A DNA stretch of 6,764 nucleotides from Phycisphaerae bacterium (GTDB lineage Bacteria > Planctomycetota > Phycisphaerae > Sedimentisphaerales > Anaerobacaceae). The notes under the pieces are model-generated. The model did not search any database. It was not told where the DNA came from and saw only the letters and a program-made list of their open reading frames with translations. Shown here piece after piece: positions 1 through 6,433 of the stretch; the stretch's first letter is position 1; each line of letters starts with the position of its first letter. The DNA is taken from assembly GCA_030602845.1 (NCBI GenBank), contig JAUVYZ010000116.1, forward strand, positions 1 to 6,764, written 5' to 3'. The position numbers were made by a program, and so were the translations under genes.

Positions 1-18
1 GCCGGATCTTCGAGATTT

Positions 19-80
19 ACGATTGACGATTGCTTCCGTCAAACGGCGCCGGACTTTAATTGATTAGTGATTAGTGATTA
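19..80. repeat. Heptad (7-nt period) intergenic repeats
   Basis: Two short tandem arrays lie here. ACGATTG occurs twice in a row at 19-25 and 26-32. GATTAGT occurs at 62-68 and 69-75, followed by a partial third unit at 76-80. The 7-nt period recurs, as 7 or 14 nt, in other gaps of this window. An 11-nt core of the first array (22-32) reappears inverted at 3280-3290. Function is unknown. This may be low-complexity repeat expansion typical of this lineage rather than a regulatory site. Confidence 0.6.
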
Positions 81-116
81 TTGGGGGAGGAGATTCGGCG
101 TTCCGTCCAAAGACAA

Positions 117-136
117 CCCCCAGTTAAAACTGGGGG
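117..136. repeat. C/G-tipped palindrome, REP-like
   Basis: A perfect inverted repeat has arms CCCCCAGTT (117-125) and AACTGGGGG (128-136). As a hairpin it would form 8 pairs with a TAAA loop. No T-run follows on the plus strand and only a weak one on the minus strand, so it is not a convincing intrinsic terminator. The form resembles REP-type palindromes spread by REP-associated transposases, but no such gene is in the window. Confidence 0.55.
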
Positions 137-158
137 CTAAATAGAGATGTAGCCGCAA

Positions 159-187
159 TTGATTTTAACACTTCAAATTGATATACT
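159..187 (+). promoter_or_regulatory. Candidate sigma70-type promoter of miaB
   Basis: TTGATT (159-164, 4 of 6 matches to the -35 consensus) is separated by exactly 17 nt from TATACT (182-187, 5 of 6 to the -10). Transcription would begin near 194, about 5 nt before the ATG at 199, giving an almost leaderless message. That agrees with the absence of a Shine-Dalgarno sequence. It also argues against the in-frame TTG at 178, which lies inside the promoter. Confidence 0.45.
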
Positions 188-198
188 CACTTTTCTGT

Positions 199-1587
199 AT
201 GAATGGGAAAACCGTGCACATCAAGAACTATGGGTGTCAAATGAATAAGCTGGATACGGCGTTGGTGAGTTCTGCGCTCTGCGAGGCGGGGTTTAGTCCG
301 GCCGGTAGCGAGAAAGAGGCGGATGTTGTTTTGATAAATACGTGCTCTGTTCGCCAACACGCAGAAGAGCGAGTTTTTTCGCATCTTGGGCATCTAAAAC
401 ACATAAAAAAAAGCCGACCCGGTCTTGTGGTTGGGGTAATCGGCTGTATGGCACAGCGGCTCGGCGACAAACTGCTCGAACACGAGGCGGTCGATATAGT
501 TTGCGGGCCGGCACAAATACCACAAATAACCAAACTGGTAACAGAAACACTGCAAGAAAAGAAAGAAACCATAGCGGTGACGGAAAAGATTCGGCAAAGA
601 AGTTCTGAAAGCCAAACGCAGGCGCTTGAGAGATTCGAATCCGCCTATGGTATCGAGGACAAGCAGATACCAGGTCAGGCATTTGTTCGAGCGATGCGGG
701 GTTGTAATAATTTCTGCACGTATTGTATTGTTCCCTTCGTGCGTGGGCCGGAGACTTCGCGCGCGCCTGCAGCGATAATCGAGCAGATAAAAAGATTGGC
801 CGGTGAGGGAGTAAAACTTGTTACACTGCTGGGCCAGAGGGTAAATTCGTATAAATACAGAAGCGGCGAGAAGACCTATTGTCTGGCTGATTTGCTTGAG
901 ATGGCAAGTGAAGTCGATGGAATCGAGTGGCTAAGATTTGTTACCAGTTACCCCTGCGAAGAGTTCTTCGATGATATTTTGCAGGCCATGGCTGATTTGC
1001 CGAAGGCGTGTAATTATCTGCATATACCCGCACAAAGCGGTTCAGATAAAATTTTGCGTGCGATGAATCGGCGTTATAGCGCCGGTGAGTATCTGGGGCT
1101 GCTGGGTAAGGCGAGAGCCGTTGTGCCGGGTATTGCGATTGCGGGCGATTTTATGGTGGGGTTTCCGGGGGAAACTGAGGAGGATTTTGAAGGCACGGTT
1201 GAGCTGGTCAAGAAGGCGAAATATAAGAATTGTTTCATTTTCAAATACTCGCCCCGGCCGGGCACAGCCGCTGATAAAGAAAAGAAAGACAATGTCCCTG
1301 CGGAAGTAAAGAAAACGAGAAACATAGAACTGCTTGATGTGCAAAACAAAATAAGCGCTGAGATGAACAGGAAATTTTTAAACAAGGAGGTAAGGGTTTT
1401 AGTTGAAGGGCCAAGTAAAAAACCGCATCTAAATAGAGGTGGCAGTGAAAACAGTCCGCAATTGGTCGGCAGGACCGCGACAGATTACATTGTGGTCTTT
1501 AACGGGCCGGTGTCGCTGGCCGGAGAGTTTGTAAAAGTTAAAATAACGGAAACCAGCGCGCTGACACTTTTCGGCGAACTTATCTGA
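199..1587 (+). CDS. miaB: tRNA-2-methylthio-N6-dimethylallyladenosine synthase MiaB
   Basis: This is a cytoplasmic radical-SAM methylthiotransferase that adds a methylthio group to position 2 of i6A37 in tRNAs reading UNN codons. From the ATG at 199 the protein has 462 residues, normal for MiaB. The N-terminal domain has the three auxiliary-cluster cysteines: C13 (YGCQMN), C49 (INTCSVR) and C83 (IGCMAQ). The radical-SAM cluster CNNFCTYC is at C169, C173 and C176, followed by IVPFVRGPETSR, which is close to the MiaB signature and unlike RimO or MtaB. GQRVNSY at 212-218 corresponds to the usual GQNVNSY, with Arg for Asn. A TRAM RNA-binding domain fills roughly 390-458. An in-frame TTG at 178 would add 7 residues, but family members begin just before the KTVHIK strand, so ATG 199 is preferred. 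The stop is 8 bp from the stop of the convergent transporter gene. All catalytic residues are present and the gene looks intact. Confidence 0.96.
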   Translation: MNGKTVHIKNYGCQMNKLDTALVSSALCEAGFSPAGSEKEADVVLINTCSVRQHAEERVFSHLGHLKHIKKSRPGLVVGVIGCMAQRLGDKLLEHEAVDIVCGPAQIPQITKLVTETLQEKKETIAVTEKIRQRSSESQTQALERFESAYGIEDKQIPGQAFVRAMRGCNNFCTYCIVPFVRGPETSRAPAAIIEQIKRLAGEGVKLVTLLGQRVNSYKYRSGEKTYCLADLLEMASEVDGIEWLRFVTSYPCEEFFDDILQAMADLPKACNYLHIPAQSGSDKILRAMNRRYSAGEYLGLLGKARAVVPGIAIAGDFMVGFPGETEEDFEGTVELVKKAKYKNCFIFKYSPRPGTAADKEKKDNVPAEVKKTRNIELLDVQNKISAEMNRKFLNKEVRVLVEGPSKKPHLNRGGSENSPQLVGRTATDYIVVFNGPVSLAGEFVKVKITETSALTLFGELI

Positions 1588-1595
1588 TGCTGGCC

Positions 1596-3002
1596 TTAAT
1601 TTCCGAACAAGGCAGATGGAATCTGGAAGACGCAGAAATAGCCGAATACCAAAAAGGCAATAATCAATCCGACGGCGAATATCCAGTTCGGCTTGAGTAT
1701 CCGGGCAGCCTCAGCGCTGAGCAGCTTCGGCATCACGATGAAAAGTCCGATGGCTACCAAGATGGCCTGCAGCGGCGTCAGGAGCAGACCCTCGAATATC
1801 GCGGACACTTTTACGAGAACGACGGGGCTTTTCTCGAAGAAAAAGACGATGACCATATTCGTACACAAAAAGAACAGCAGGAAGAACCTGAACTGTGTTT
1901 TCCAGGAGAACTTCTTCGCAAAACGGGGGAGGCAAATTCTGAAGGAATCGGCAAGCAAACGCGGCCAGCCGGCCAGCTGTCCGGTGTTGGTCGAAACCAA
2001 GGCGGCGGTTCCGGCGAGTATAAAGAGGAAGCCTCCCACCGGTCCCCATCTGTCTGCGAACACCTTTGAGAGTGTAAAGGCGACCTCGTTGCCCTCCGGC
2101 GCCAGGTGCTGCGGCCCTAAGACTCCGGCCCCTGCGATGAAGAACGCCGCTGTCGCCACGATTCCTATCACCATAGCCAAGGACGAATCGACATAGAGCA
2201 CTCGGCACCAGCCCTTTATTTTTTCCGCAACGTCACGGCTCATACGCTTTAGCATAGATACGTCGGCAGCTTTACCGTAGCCTCTGCCCGCGGCGGCCCC
2301 ATAACCGGCGCCGAGCACCCAATAGGTGTACCAGACCTGGCTGGCAAAGCCGCCTGCGCCCCATCCCAGCAGCGGCAGAATCTCTTTCCAGGGATTTTTA
2401 CTGCCCTTTAACATTGGGACGGCCCAGTCGGGGACCTCCGGGATGCCGAAGCTAAGACTGCGTAGAAATTCGCCGAACCCCGGAAAGACGTGCCCGGCAA
2501 CATAAATAACACCCAGAACAATGATGAGGACGAAAACGCTCATTACGATTTTTAAGACGTCGAATTTACCCGACCAGGCGACGGCCAGTGCAAAGATGGT
2601 GACCAGGCATACGGCCAACTTTGTGTCGATGATGGGGACGATGCTGCTTACAAAGACGCCGGCGGCGGTGGCGACCGCCCCGATGGAGAAAATCGCGCAG
2701 ATAAATTGTATTACAACAATAACCCAGACCACTAAGTGAAAAGGGCCTATCCGGTCGAACATATCTATCATACCTTCGCCGATGCAGACGGTATAGCGGG
2801 CGCCGCTCATACCAATCCAGAACTTCAGGAATATACCTATTACAATGGCCCAGAGGACGGTGGTCCCGAGAATGGCGCCGGTGCGTGTGGCCAAAATGAC
2901 CTCGCCGGAGCCGATATATTCAGCCGCCCAGACAAATGAAGGCCCTACAAGGGCAAAAATCATAAGGCCTTTGGGCGGCTTTTTGATTGTTATGTCATTC
3001 AT
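1596..3002 (-). CDS. Nramp-superfamily transporter-like membrane protein with altered metal site
   Basis: This 468-residue, highly hydrophobic protein has about 11 likely membrane segments. Family placement rests on the start of TM1 (ALVGPSFVWAAEYIGSGE, about 17-34), the TM6-like helix (GWGAGGFASQVWY, 213-225) and overall length. Nramp proteins import Mn2+, Fe2+ or other divalent ions across the inner membrane with protons. Here the TM1 DPGN ion-binding motif reads GSGE (31-34), so Asp becomes Gly and Asn becomes Glu. The TM6 MPHN motif aligns with ASQV (220-223), so the metal-binding Met becomes Ala. The substrate is therefore unlikely to be classical Mn/Fe and could be another cation or something else. 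The ATG at 3002 has only a weak upstream GAG. The gene is divergent from the URO-D-like gene at 3318 and convergent with miaB. It is intact with no frameshift. The superfamily is fairly secure; the substrate is unknown. Confidence 0.82.
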   Translation of the reverse strand: MNDITIKKPPKGLMIFALVGPSFVWAAEYIGSGEVILATRTGAILGTTVLWAIVIGIFLKFWIGMSGARYTVCIGEGMIDMFDRIGPFHLVVWVIVVIQFICAIFSIGAVATAAGVFVSSIVPIIDTKLAVCLVTIFALAVAWSGKFDVLKIVMSVFVLIIVLGVIYVAGHVFPGFGEFLRSLSFGIPEVPDWAVPMLKGSKNPWKEILPLLGWGAGGFASQVWYTYWVLGAGYGAAAGRGYGKAADVSMLKRMSRDVAEKIKGWCRVLYVDSSLAMVIGIVATAAFFIAGAGVLGPQHLAPEGNEVAFTLSKVFADRWGPVGGFLFILAGTAALVSTNTGQLAGWPRLLADSFRICLPRFAKKFSWKTQFRFFLLFFLCTNMVIVFFFEKSPVVLVKVSAIFEGLLLTPLQAILVAIGLFIVMPKLLSAEAARILKPNWIFAVGLIIAFLVFGYFCVFQIPSALFGN

Positions 3003-3024
3003 GCTCGATACTCGTAGAATCGGG

Positions 3025-3078
3025 AATCGTCCTGGTCTATATGTTAGTACCTTACCGCTTCAAAATCGTCCTGTCTAT
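3025..3078. repeat. Direct repeat pair in the transporter gene's promoter region
   Basis: AATCGTCCTG followed by TCTAT occurs twice, at 3025-3040 (with one extra G) and 3064-3078, 39 bp apart. The copies flank the candidate -10 and -35 elements of the transporter promoter. That is the placement of operator half-sites, but a chance duplication is equally possible. Confidence 0.4.
3036..3063 (-). promoter_or_regulatory. Candidate promoter of the Nramp-like gene
   Basis: On the minus strand TTGAAG (3063-3058, 4 of 6) is followed after 16 nt by TATAGA (3041-3036, 4 of 6). Transcription would start near 3029, leaving a leader of about 27 nt. Both boxes are weak. The support is mainly position and spacing. 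Confidence 0.25.
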
Positions 3079-3108
3079 CATTTTTTTACGCGACTTGTGG
3101 TTGGCAGC

Positions 3109-3291
3109 CAATTATCAATAGTAAACAATCAATTAAAAGGCGGTGCTGAATTTTATACGTGACAAATCCTTACTGCCTCGCCAGAACGCCCGGGATTTGC
3201 TAACAGGATAACTGGATAAGCTTGCGATTGACTATTTACTATTTTCTATTTACTATTGAATATTGTTCCTGGGGACAGTCAATCGTCAATG
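3109..3291. repeat. Heptad-period repeats of the divergent intergenic region
   Basis: The 12-mer CTATTTACTATT is perfectly repeated at 3232-3243 and 3246-3257, a 14-nt period. GTCAATC and GTCAATG are adjacent at 3278-3291, a 7-nt period. CAAT words start at 3109, 3116 and 3130 in the same phase. CGATTGACT at 3225-3233 is inverted at 3277-3285. A 7-bp inverted repeat, CAAATCC/GGATTTG, is at 3163-3199. No gene is visible in 3003-3317. Confidence 0.6.
3228..3256 (+). promoter_or_regulatory. Candidate promoter of the first URO-D-like gene
   Basis: TTGACT (3228-3233, 5 of 6 to the -35) and TACTAT (3251-3256, 4 of 6 to the -10) are 17 nt apart. They would start RNA near 3263, about 55 nt before the ATG at 3318. 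The boxes lie inside the 14-nt-period repeat, so the repeat itself may supply the promoter, or the match may be a by-product of its A/T-rich sequence. Confidence 0.35.
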
Positions 3292-3317
3292 GAAAATTAT
3301 AGAGGTGTCTATTGCAA

Positions 3318-4391
3318 ATGACATCGCGAGAACGTGTTTTAGCGGCATTTGAACACGAGGAGCCCGACCGTGTGCCGTGCTGGTGCGGGGCATCGGTCGA
3401 ATTCTGGGAAAAAGCCAGGCGCCGGCTGCAACTCGATGACGAAGGGGTGCGTGTGCGGCTCGGCGATGACTTCCGGCGGGTCTTCGCTGAATATGCCGGG
3501 CCGGAGTTTCCGCTGTCTGAAGGCGCCACGTCTCGAACGGTATTCGGGATAGAGCGACAGGGCCTCGGCTATGGTCAGCCGATGAGCCATCCGCTGGCCC
3601 CCGCCGTTTTGCTGCGCGAAAACGAAGCCGCGGGGGCCACGCTCCGGGAGGTGCATGATTATGCCTGGCCTGAGCCGGAATGGATGGACGTCTCGAAAAT
3701 AAAAGCGGAGGCCCAGGCGTACAAAGGAGAATACGCCATCCTCGGCGGTGACTGGTCGCCGTTCTGGCACGACGCCATCGACCTGCTCGGTATGGAAAAC
3801 CTGTATATAAAAATGTATTCCGAGCCGGAACTCGTTGATGCGGTGATGCAGCACTTAGTTGATTTCTACGCGGATGTCAGCCGGCGAATATTCGATGCTG
3901 CCGCCGATTCGATAGATATATTTTTTATCGGCAACGACTTTGGAAGTCAGACAGGGCCCCTGCTGGGACCGGCGCTTTTTGAGCGGTTTCTCCTGCCGCA
4001 CTTAAAAAGACTAATTGACCTCGGTCATTCTTATGGTTTGAAGGTTCAGCTTCACTGCTGCGGCGGTTTTGCCCCACTGATTCCTCTGCTGATTGAGGCC
4101 GGTCTCGATGGTCTTCACGCCGTCCAGCCGGACTGCCGGGGAATGGACCTGCGGACACTCAAGGCCGAATTCGGGGACAAAATCCTCTTTAACGGGGCCA
4201 TCGACTCGCACCACGTACTCATCGACGGCACTGCTGAAATTGTTCGTAAAAAGACCCGCGAGGTTCTCGATATTATGATGCCCGGCGGCGGCTATGTGGC
4301 CGGCGCCAGCCACGACACAATTCTCGAAGAAACCCCGCTTGAAAACGTTCTCGAAATGTTCGACACTGTCCGGGAATACGGTAACTATTGA
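3318..4391 (+). CDS. Uroporphyrinogen decarboxylase (URO-D) family protein, methyltransferase-like
   Basis: A cytoplasmic TIM-barrel protein of 357 residues. It opens with the family's N-terminal signature RERVLAAFEHEEPDRVP, then GNDFGSQTGPLLGP at 205-218, then LHCCGG with H246 and C248. His-x-Cys there matches two zinc ligands of MtaA/MtbA-type methylcobamide:thiol methyltransferases. The C-terminal GGGYVAGASHD places His332 near where those enzymes carry the third ligand, Cys. A role in haem synthesis is unlikely, since the typical HemE arginine-rich N-terminus is absent. A corrinoid- or zinc-dependent methyl transfer is plausible but the substrate is unknown. GAGGT at 3302-3306 is the ribosome site. 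It lies 11 nt from the ATG and 5 nt from an in-frame TTG at 3312, so the start could be either. G/C-rich codon use contrasts with the second URO-D gene. Its stop lies 26 bp from the stop of convergent rhaM. Confidence 0.88.
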   Translation: MTSRERVLAAFEHEEPDRVPCWCGASVEFWEKARRRLQLDDEGVRVRLGDDFRRVFAEYAGPEFPLSEGATSRTVFGIERQGLGYGQPMSHPLAPAVLLRENEAAGATLREVHDYAWPEPEWMDVSKIKAEAQAYKGEYAILGGDWSPFWHDAIDLLGMENLYIKMYSEPELVDAVMQHLVDFYADVSRRIFDAAADSIDIFFIGNDFGSQTGPLLGPALFERFLLPHLKRLIDLGHSYGLKVQLHCCGGFAPLIPLLIEAGLDGLHAVQPDCRGMDLRTLKAEFGDKILFNGAIDSHHVLIDGTAEIVRKKTREVLDIMMPGGGYVAGASHDTILEETPLENVLEMFDTVREYGNY

Positions 4392-4417
4392 TGATTTTCT
4401 ACTGACTATACCAGATG

Positions 4418-4741
4418 TCAATCGCAATGGAATAGCTCCTCCATGTCAGCCCACCATTGGCCTTCGGCTGTGGTTTCGAGCGGCTGCTGGCAGGGCTTAC
4501 AAACGTCCCACCACTTCTGAGTGGTCGGGTCAGTCGTCATCTTCGCCATATCGGCCTCAAAATCTTCACCTATATATTCAAAATAACTGAAGAGGTATCC
4601 GTCCTTGTGGTAAATTGAGTAATTGCGGATGTTGCACCTTCTGATTGTTTCCAAGACTTCCGGCCAGACTGCGGCGTGAAGGTTTTTATACTCCTGGAAT
4701 TTCTCAGGCCTTACTTTGATTACCATTCCATATCGTTTCAT
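4418..4741 (-). CDS. rhaM: L-rhamnose mutarotase
   Basis: This 107-residue protein of the RhaM/DUF718 family interconverts the alpha and beta anomers of L-rhamnose, supplying the form used by the isomerase. It is a small cytoplasmic ferredoxin-like fold that normally dimerises. The conserved pattern is clear: His22 in LHAAVWPEVL, Tyr41 in NYSIY, Trp77-Trp78 in TQKWWDV, and the WWADMEELFH tail. His22 and Tyr41 match active-site positions of E. coli RhaM, which is of nearly the same length. The start codon overlaps the stop of the upstream URO-D-like gene as ATGA. A good ribosome site, GGAG at 4749-4752, is 7 nt before it, so the two are translationally coupled. No rhamnose isomerase, kinase or aldolase is in the window. 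Related 6-deoxysugars such as fucose cannot be excluded as substrate. Confidence 0.92.
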   Translation of the reverse strand: MKRYGMVIKVRPEKFQEYKNLHAAVWPEVLETIRRCNIRNYSIYHKDGYLFSYFEYIGEDFEADMAKMTTDPTTQKWWDVCKPCQQPLETTAEGQWWADMEELFHCD

Positions 4742-5901
4742 AACACATCTCCAAATTCGCCCAGGTCGAGGGGATATTGCCCATATTCTCTCACTAACCG
4801 GACAATATAATCGTACGTGTGTCCGGAGATAGCGGAAGTAACTGAGTGGTCTGAAGCAAATATATATCCGCCGCCTTTAGCCGCGTTCAATTTCCGCAGC
4901 ACCTCCCTGCGAATCAGCTCCCTGTTACCGGTCTCCCATATTTGAATATTGCTGTTTCCAAAAAAGCCGATCTTGTGCTCAAACTTCATTCTTAACTCGA
5001 TAACGTCCATATCCGCCTTGGCTTCGAGCGGATTGCAGGCGTCGATGCCTATTTCAATGAAATCATTAAAAATCTCATTGACATTTCCGCACCCGTGGTA
5101 AATTACATCCAAATCATTCCGGTGACAGTAGTCAGCGATGGCTTTTACCCAGGGCTTGAAATATTCCCTCCAATAGTCGGGCGAAAAGAACATACCCTTC
5201 TTGTACGCAACATCTCCCCAGATGACGAAGCCATCGAGCAGTCCGTTAGCCGCCTGAATCTCAGCTTTCGCGCAGTCCAGATAAAACTGTCCGATTCGAT
5301 TAATCACCTTTCCCATACGCTGCGGATACATTCCCATCCAGAGGAGGGTATTCTGCTGGCCAATCAGGCGGGTCAGGCATTCAGAGCATTCTGTGATGCT
5401 GCCATAAACGGGAAAGTCCGGGCGCAGTTTTTTCACGGTCTCAATCCAGGGAGGAGAATTACGTTCAAAGCCATCTCCAACGCCGGCGATTTGATTGTCG
5501 CCGGCTTCAAAATAACGCCTTTTGTCATAGGGGTCGTCAAATTCAAACGACTCGAGTTTTTCGATGCTGTCCGTATCCCAACCGAGCTGTTCGGGCATAG
5601 GAAAATCAAACTTCTTGCGGATTACGGTTTCGTAACCTGTTTTTATAACTACTTCCCGGTCGTCTTCCTTTAATGTTTCAAACGACTTAATATGTGGGTC
5701 CATATTGGTAACCGTAACGATTAAATCAAGGTCGTAATAGTAATAAGGATTAACATCTTCCGGCAAGGCAAGCTCCTTTTTCCATCGCTCAATAAAACTT
5801 CCCCAGAAAAAATCGCTGATTGGGACGCGGTCTGCCTCCCGATGATGCAGGGTCTTGTTTATCCTTTCGAGTTTTTTCAGACAGTCAGCAGTTCTTTCCA
5901 T
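4738..5901 (-). CDS. Uroporphyrinogen decarboxylase (URO-D) family protein, coupled to rhaM
   Basis: A 387-residue URO-D-superfamily protein, distant from the 3318-4391 gene product. The N-terminus has RINKTLHHREADRVPISD, the family opening. WGDVAYKKGMFFSP around D230 corresponds to the active-site loop. YHGCGN supplies H269 and C271, the His-x-Cys zinc pair of methylcobamide methyltransferases. GGGYIFASDHSV near the end has H352 where MtaA-type proteins have their last Cys ligand. This points to a metal-dependent, methyltransferase-like enzyme rather than HemE. It is the first gene of a two-gene operon, and its last codons overlap the start of rhaM, which implies a sugar-related role. The ATG at 5901 has only a weak, distant AGGGA, so the start is less certain than the family. 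Reaction and substrate are unknown. Confidence 0.88.
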   Translation of the reverse strand: MERTADCLKKLERINKTLHHREADRVPISDFFWGSFIERWKKELALPEDVNPYYYYDLDLIVTVTNMDPHIKSFETLKEDDREVVIKTGYETVIRKKFDFPMPEQLGWDTDSIEKLESFEFDDPYDKRRYFEAGDNQIAGVGDGFERNSPPWIETVKKLRPDFPVYGSITECSECLTRLIGQQNTLLWMGMYPQRMGKVINRIGQFYLDCAKAEIQAANGLLDGFVIWGDVAYKKGMFFSPDYWREYFKPWVKAIADYCHRNDLDVIYHGCGNVNEIFNDFIEIGIDACNPLEAKADMDVIELRMKFEHKIGFFGNSNIQIWETGNRELIRREVLRKLNAAKGGGYIFASDHSVTSAISGHTYDYIVRLVREYGQYPLDLGEFGDVL

Positions 5902-5918
5902 AAACTGACATTTCCCTA

Positions 5919-5932
5919 TTTAAACGTTTACA
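5919..5932 (-). promoter_or_regulatory. LacI-family (cre-like) operator candidate
   Basis: On the minus strand TGTAAACGTTTAAA agrees with the cre consensus TGWAANCGNTNWCA at 13 of 14 positions. Its core TAAACGTTTA (5921-5930) is a perfect palindrome around the CG step typical of LacI/GalR-family operators. It lies 17 bp before the start codon of the URO-D-rhaM operon, a position suited to repression. No regulator gene is in the window. Confidence 0.45.
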
Positions 5933-6233
5933 GAACATAATTTTCTCCGTTCGACATCCCCAGCAAAAAGTTGAAGCAGGCGTAGAGGCGATGGTGGTGA
6001 AATTGGGTTTGATTGGGTTTGTTTTCCCCGCGTCTGTGAAGGCGTACATTTTCATAATAGTTTGTTATAACAGAACTTACGTTCATTTGGGCATTTAGTA
6101 AATTGGGTTTGTTTTGCATAAAAAGAGCTGATTTGTAGAGCGTTCTCGACAGATGTAGAGGTGCCTTATAGGCACGTAAATATTTGCGCGCAATGACATA
6201 AGGGGCAGGTTTCGCTACAAGTTTATTCACCAT
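5928..6233 (-). repeat. Dispersed 'QNKPNLL/NKPNQTQ' repeat with a doubtful 101-aa reading frame
   Basis: The minus strand holds an open frame of 101 codons including FMQNKPNLLNAQMNV and GENKPNQTQF. I recognise this phrase from memory as a recurring translated repeat in Phycisphaerae-type metagenomic genomes, not as a known protein family. On the plus strand ATTGGGTTTG occurs at 6002-6011, 6012-6021 and 6102-6111. A hairpin GTGCC-TTATA-GGCAC is at 6161-6175. The frame's ATG lies within a repeated 10-mer (6224-6247) and has no convincing ribosome site. I judge it a non-coding interspersed repeat. A small real protein is less likely. Confidence 0.55.
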
Positions 6234-6247
6234 CGACTATTCACCAT
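6224..6247. repeat. 14-nt-period direct repeat
   Basis: TATTCACCAT occurs at 6224-6233 and again at 6238-6247, offset by 14 nt. It belongs with the heptad-period repeats of the other gaps. Confidence 0.5.
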
Positions 6248-6357
6248 TCATTAATCCACAGGATGCCTGACGGCACGATAAAATTTGACTTGGGCGGCTT
6301 GCCTGATTCGTGCGGTTCTCCGCTATATCCGGCGCCTGCTGGCGGTTTACGTTTGCC

Positions 6358-6380
6358 TGCCGGCCCCTAAGGGGCTGGCA
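6358..6380. repeat. G/C-rich palindrome
   Basis: TGCCGGCCCC (6358-6367) pairs with GGGGCTGGCA (6371-6380) across a TAA loop, with one G-T wobble. No T-run follows on either strand, so an intrinsic terminator is unlikely. It may be a REP-like element. Confidence 0.45.
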
Positions 6381-6433
6381 AATATGGGGGGTATTTTAAC
6401 AGAAATTCAAATAAAAGTCAACTAAAAAATTGG

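Noticed and set aside
1..63. Open frame from the left edge ending with TGA at 61-63 as the end of an upstream gene
   Set aside because: It runs through the ACGATTG repeat and shows no recognisable protein sequence. Twenty codons are too few to support it.
178..198. TTG at 178 as the miaB start
   Set aside because: It lies within the likely promoter, has no ribosome site and adds residues not typical of MiaB.
1588..1595. Shared bidirectional terminator between miaB and the Nramp-like gene
   Set aside because: Only 8 bp separate the stops, and I saw no hairpin with flanking T-runs around the junction.
1587..2069. Plus-strand open frame whose ATG overlaps the miaB stop as TGATG, suggesting coupling
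   Set aside because: It lies fully antisense to the Nramp-like gene, its product is a charged, low-complexity-like sequence with no family resemblance, and the opposite strand encodes a clear membrane protein.
3163..3199. CAAATCC/GGATTTG inverted repeat as a riboswitch or leader structure
   Set aside because: A 7-bp stem with a 23-nt loop is easily expected by chance, and it lies upstream of the predicted RNA start.
5095..5673. 192-codon plus-strand open frame
   Set aside because: It is antisense to the second URO-D-like gene, whose motifs are conserved across the same bases. It has no ribosome site or recognisable motifs.
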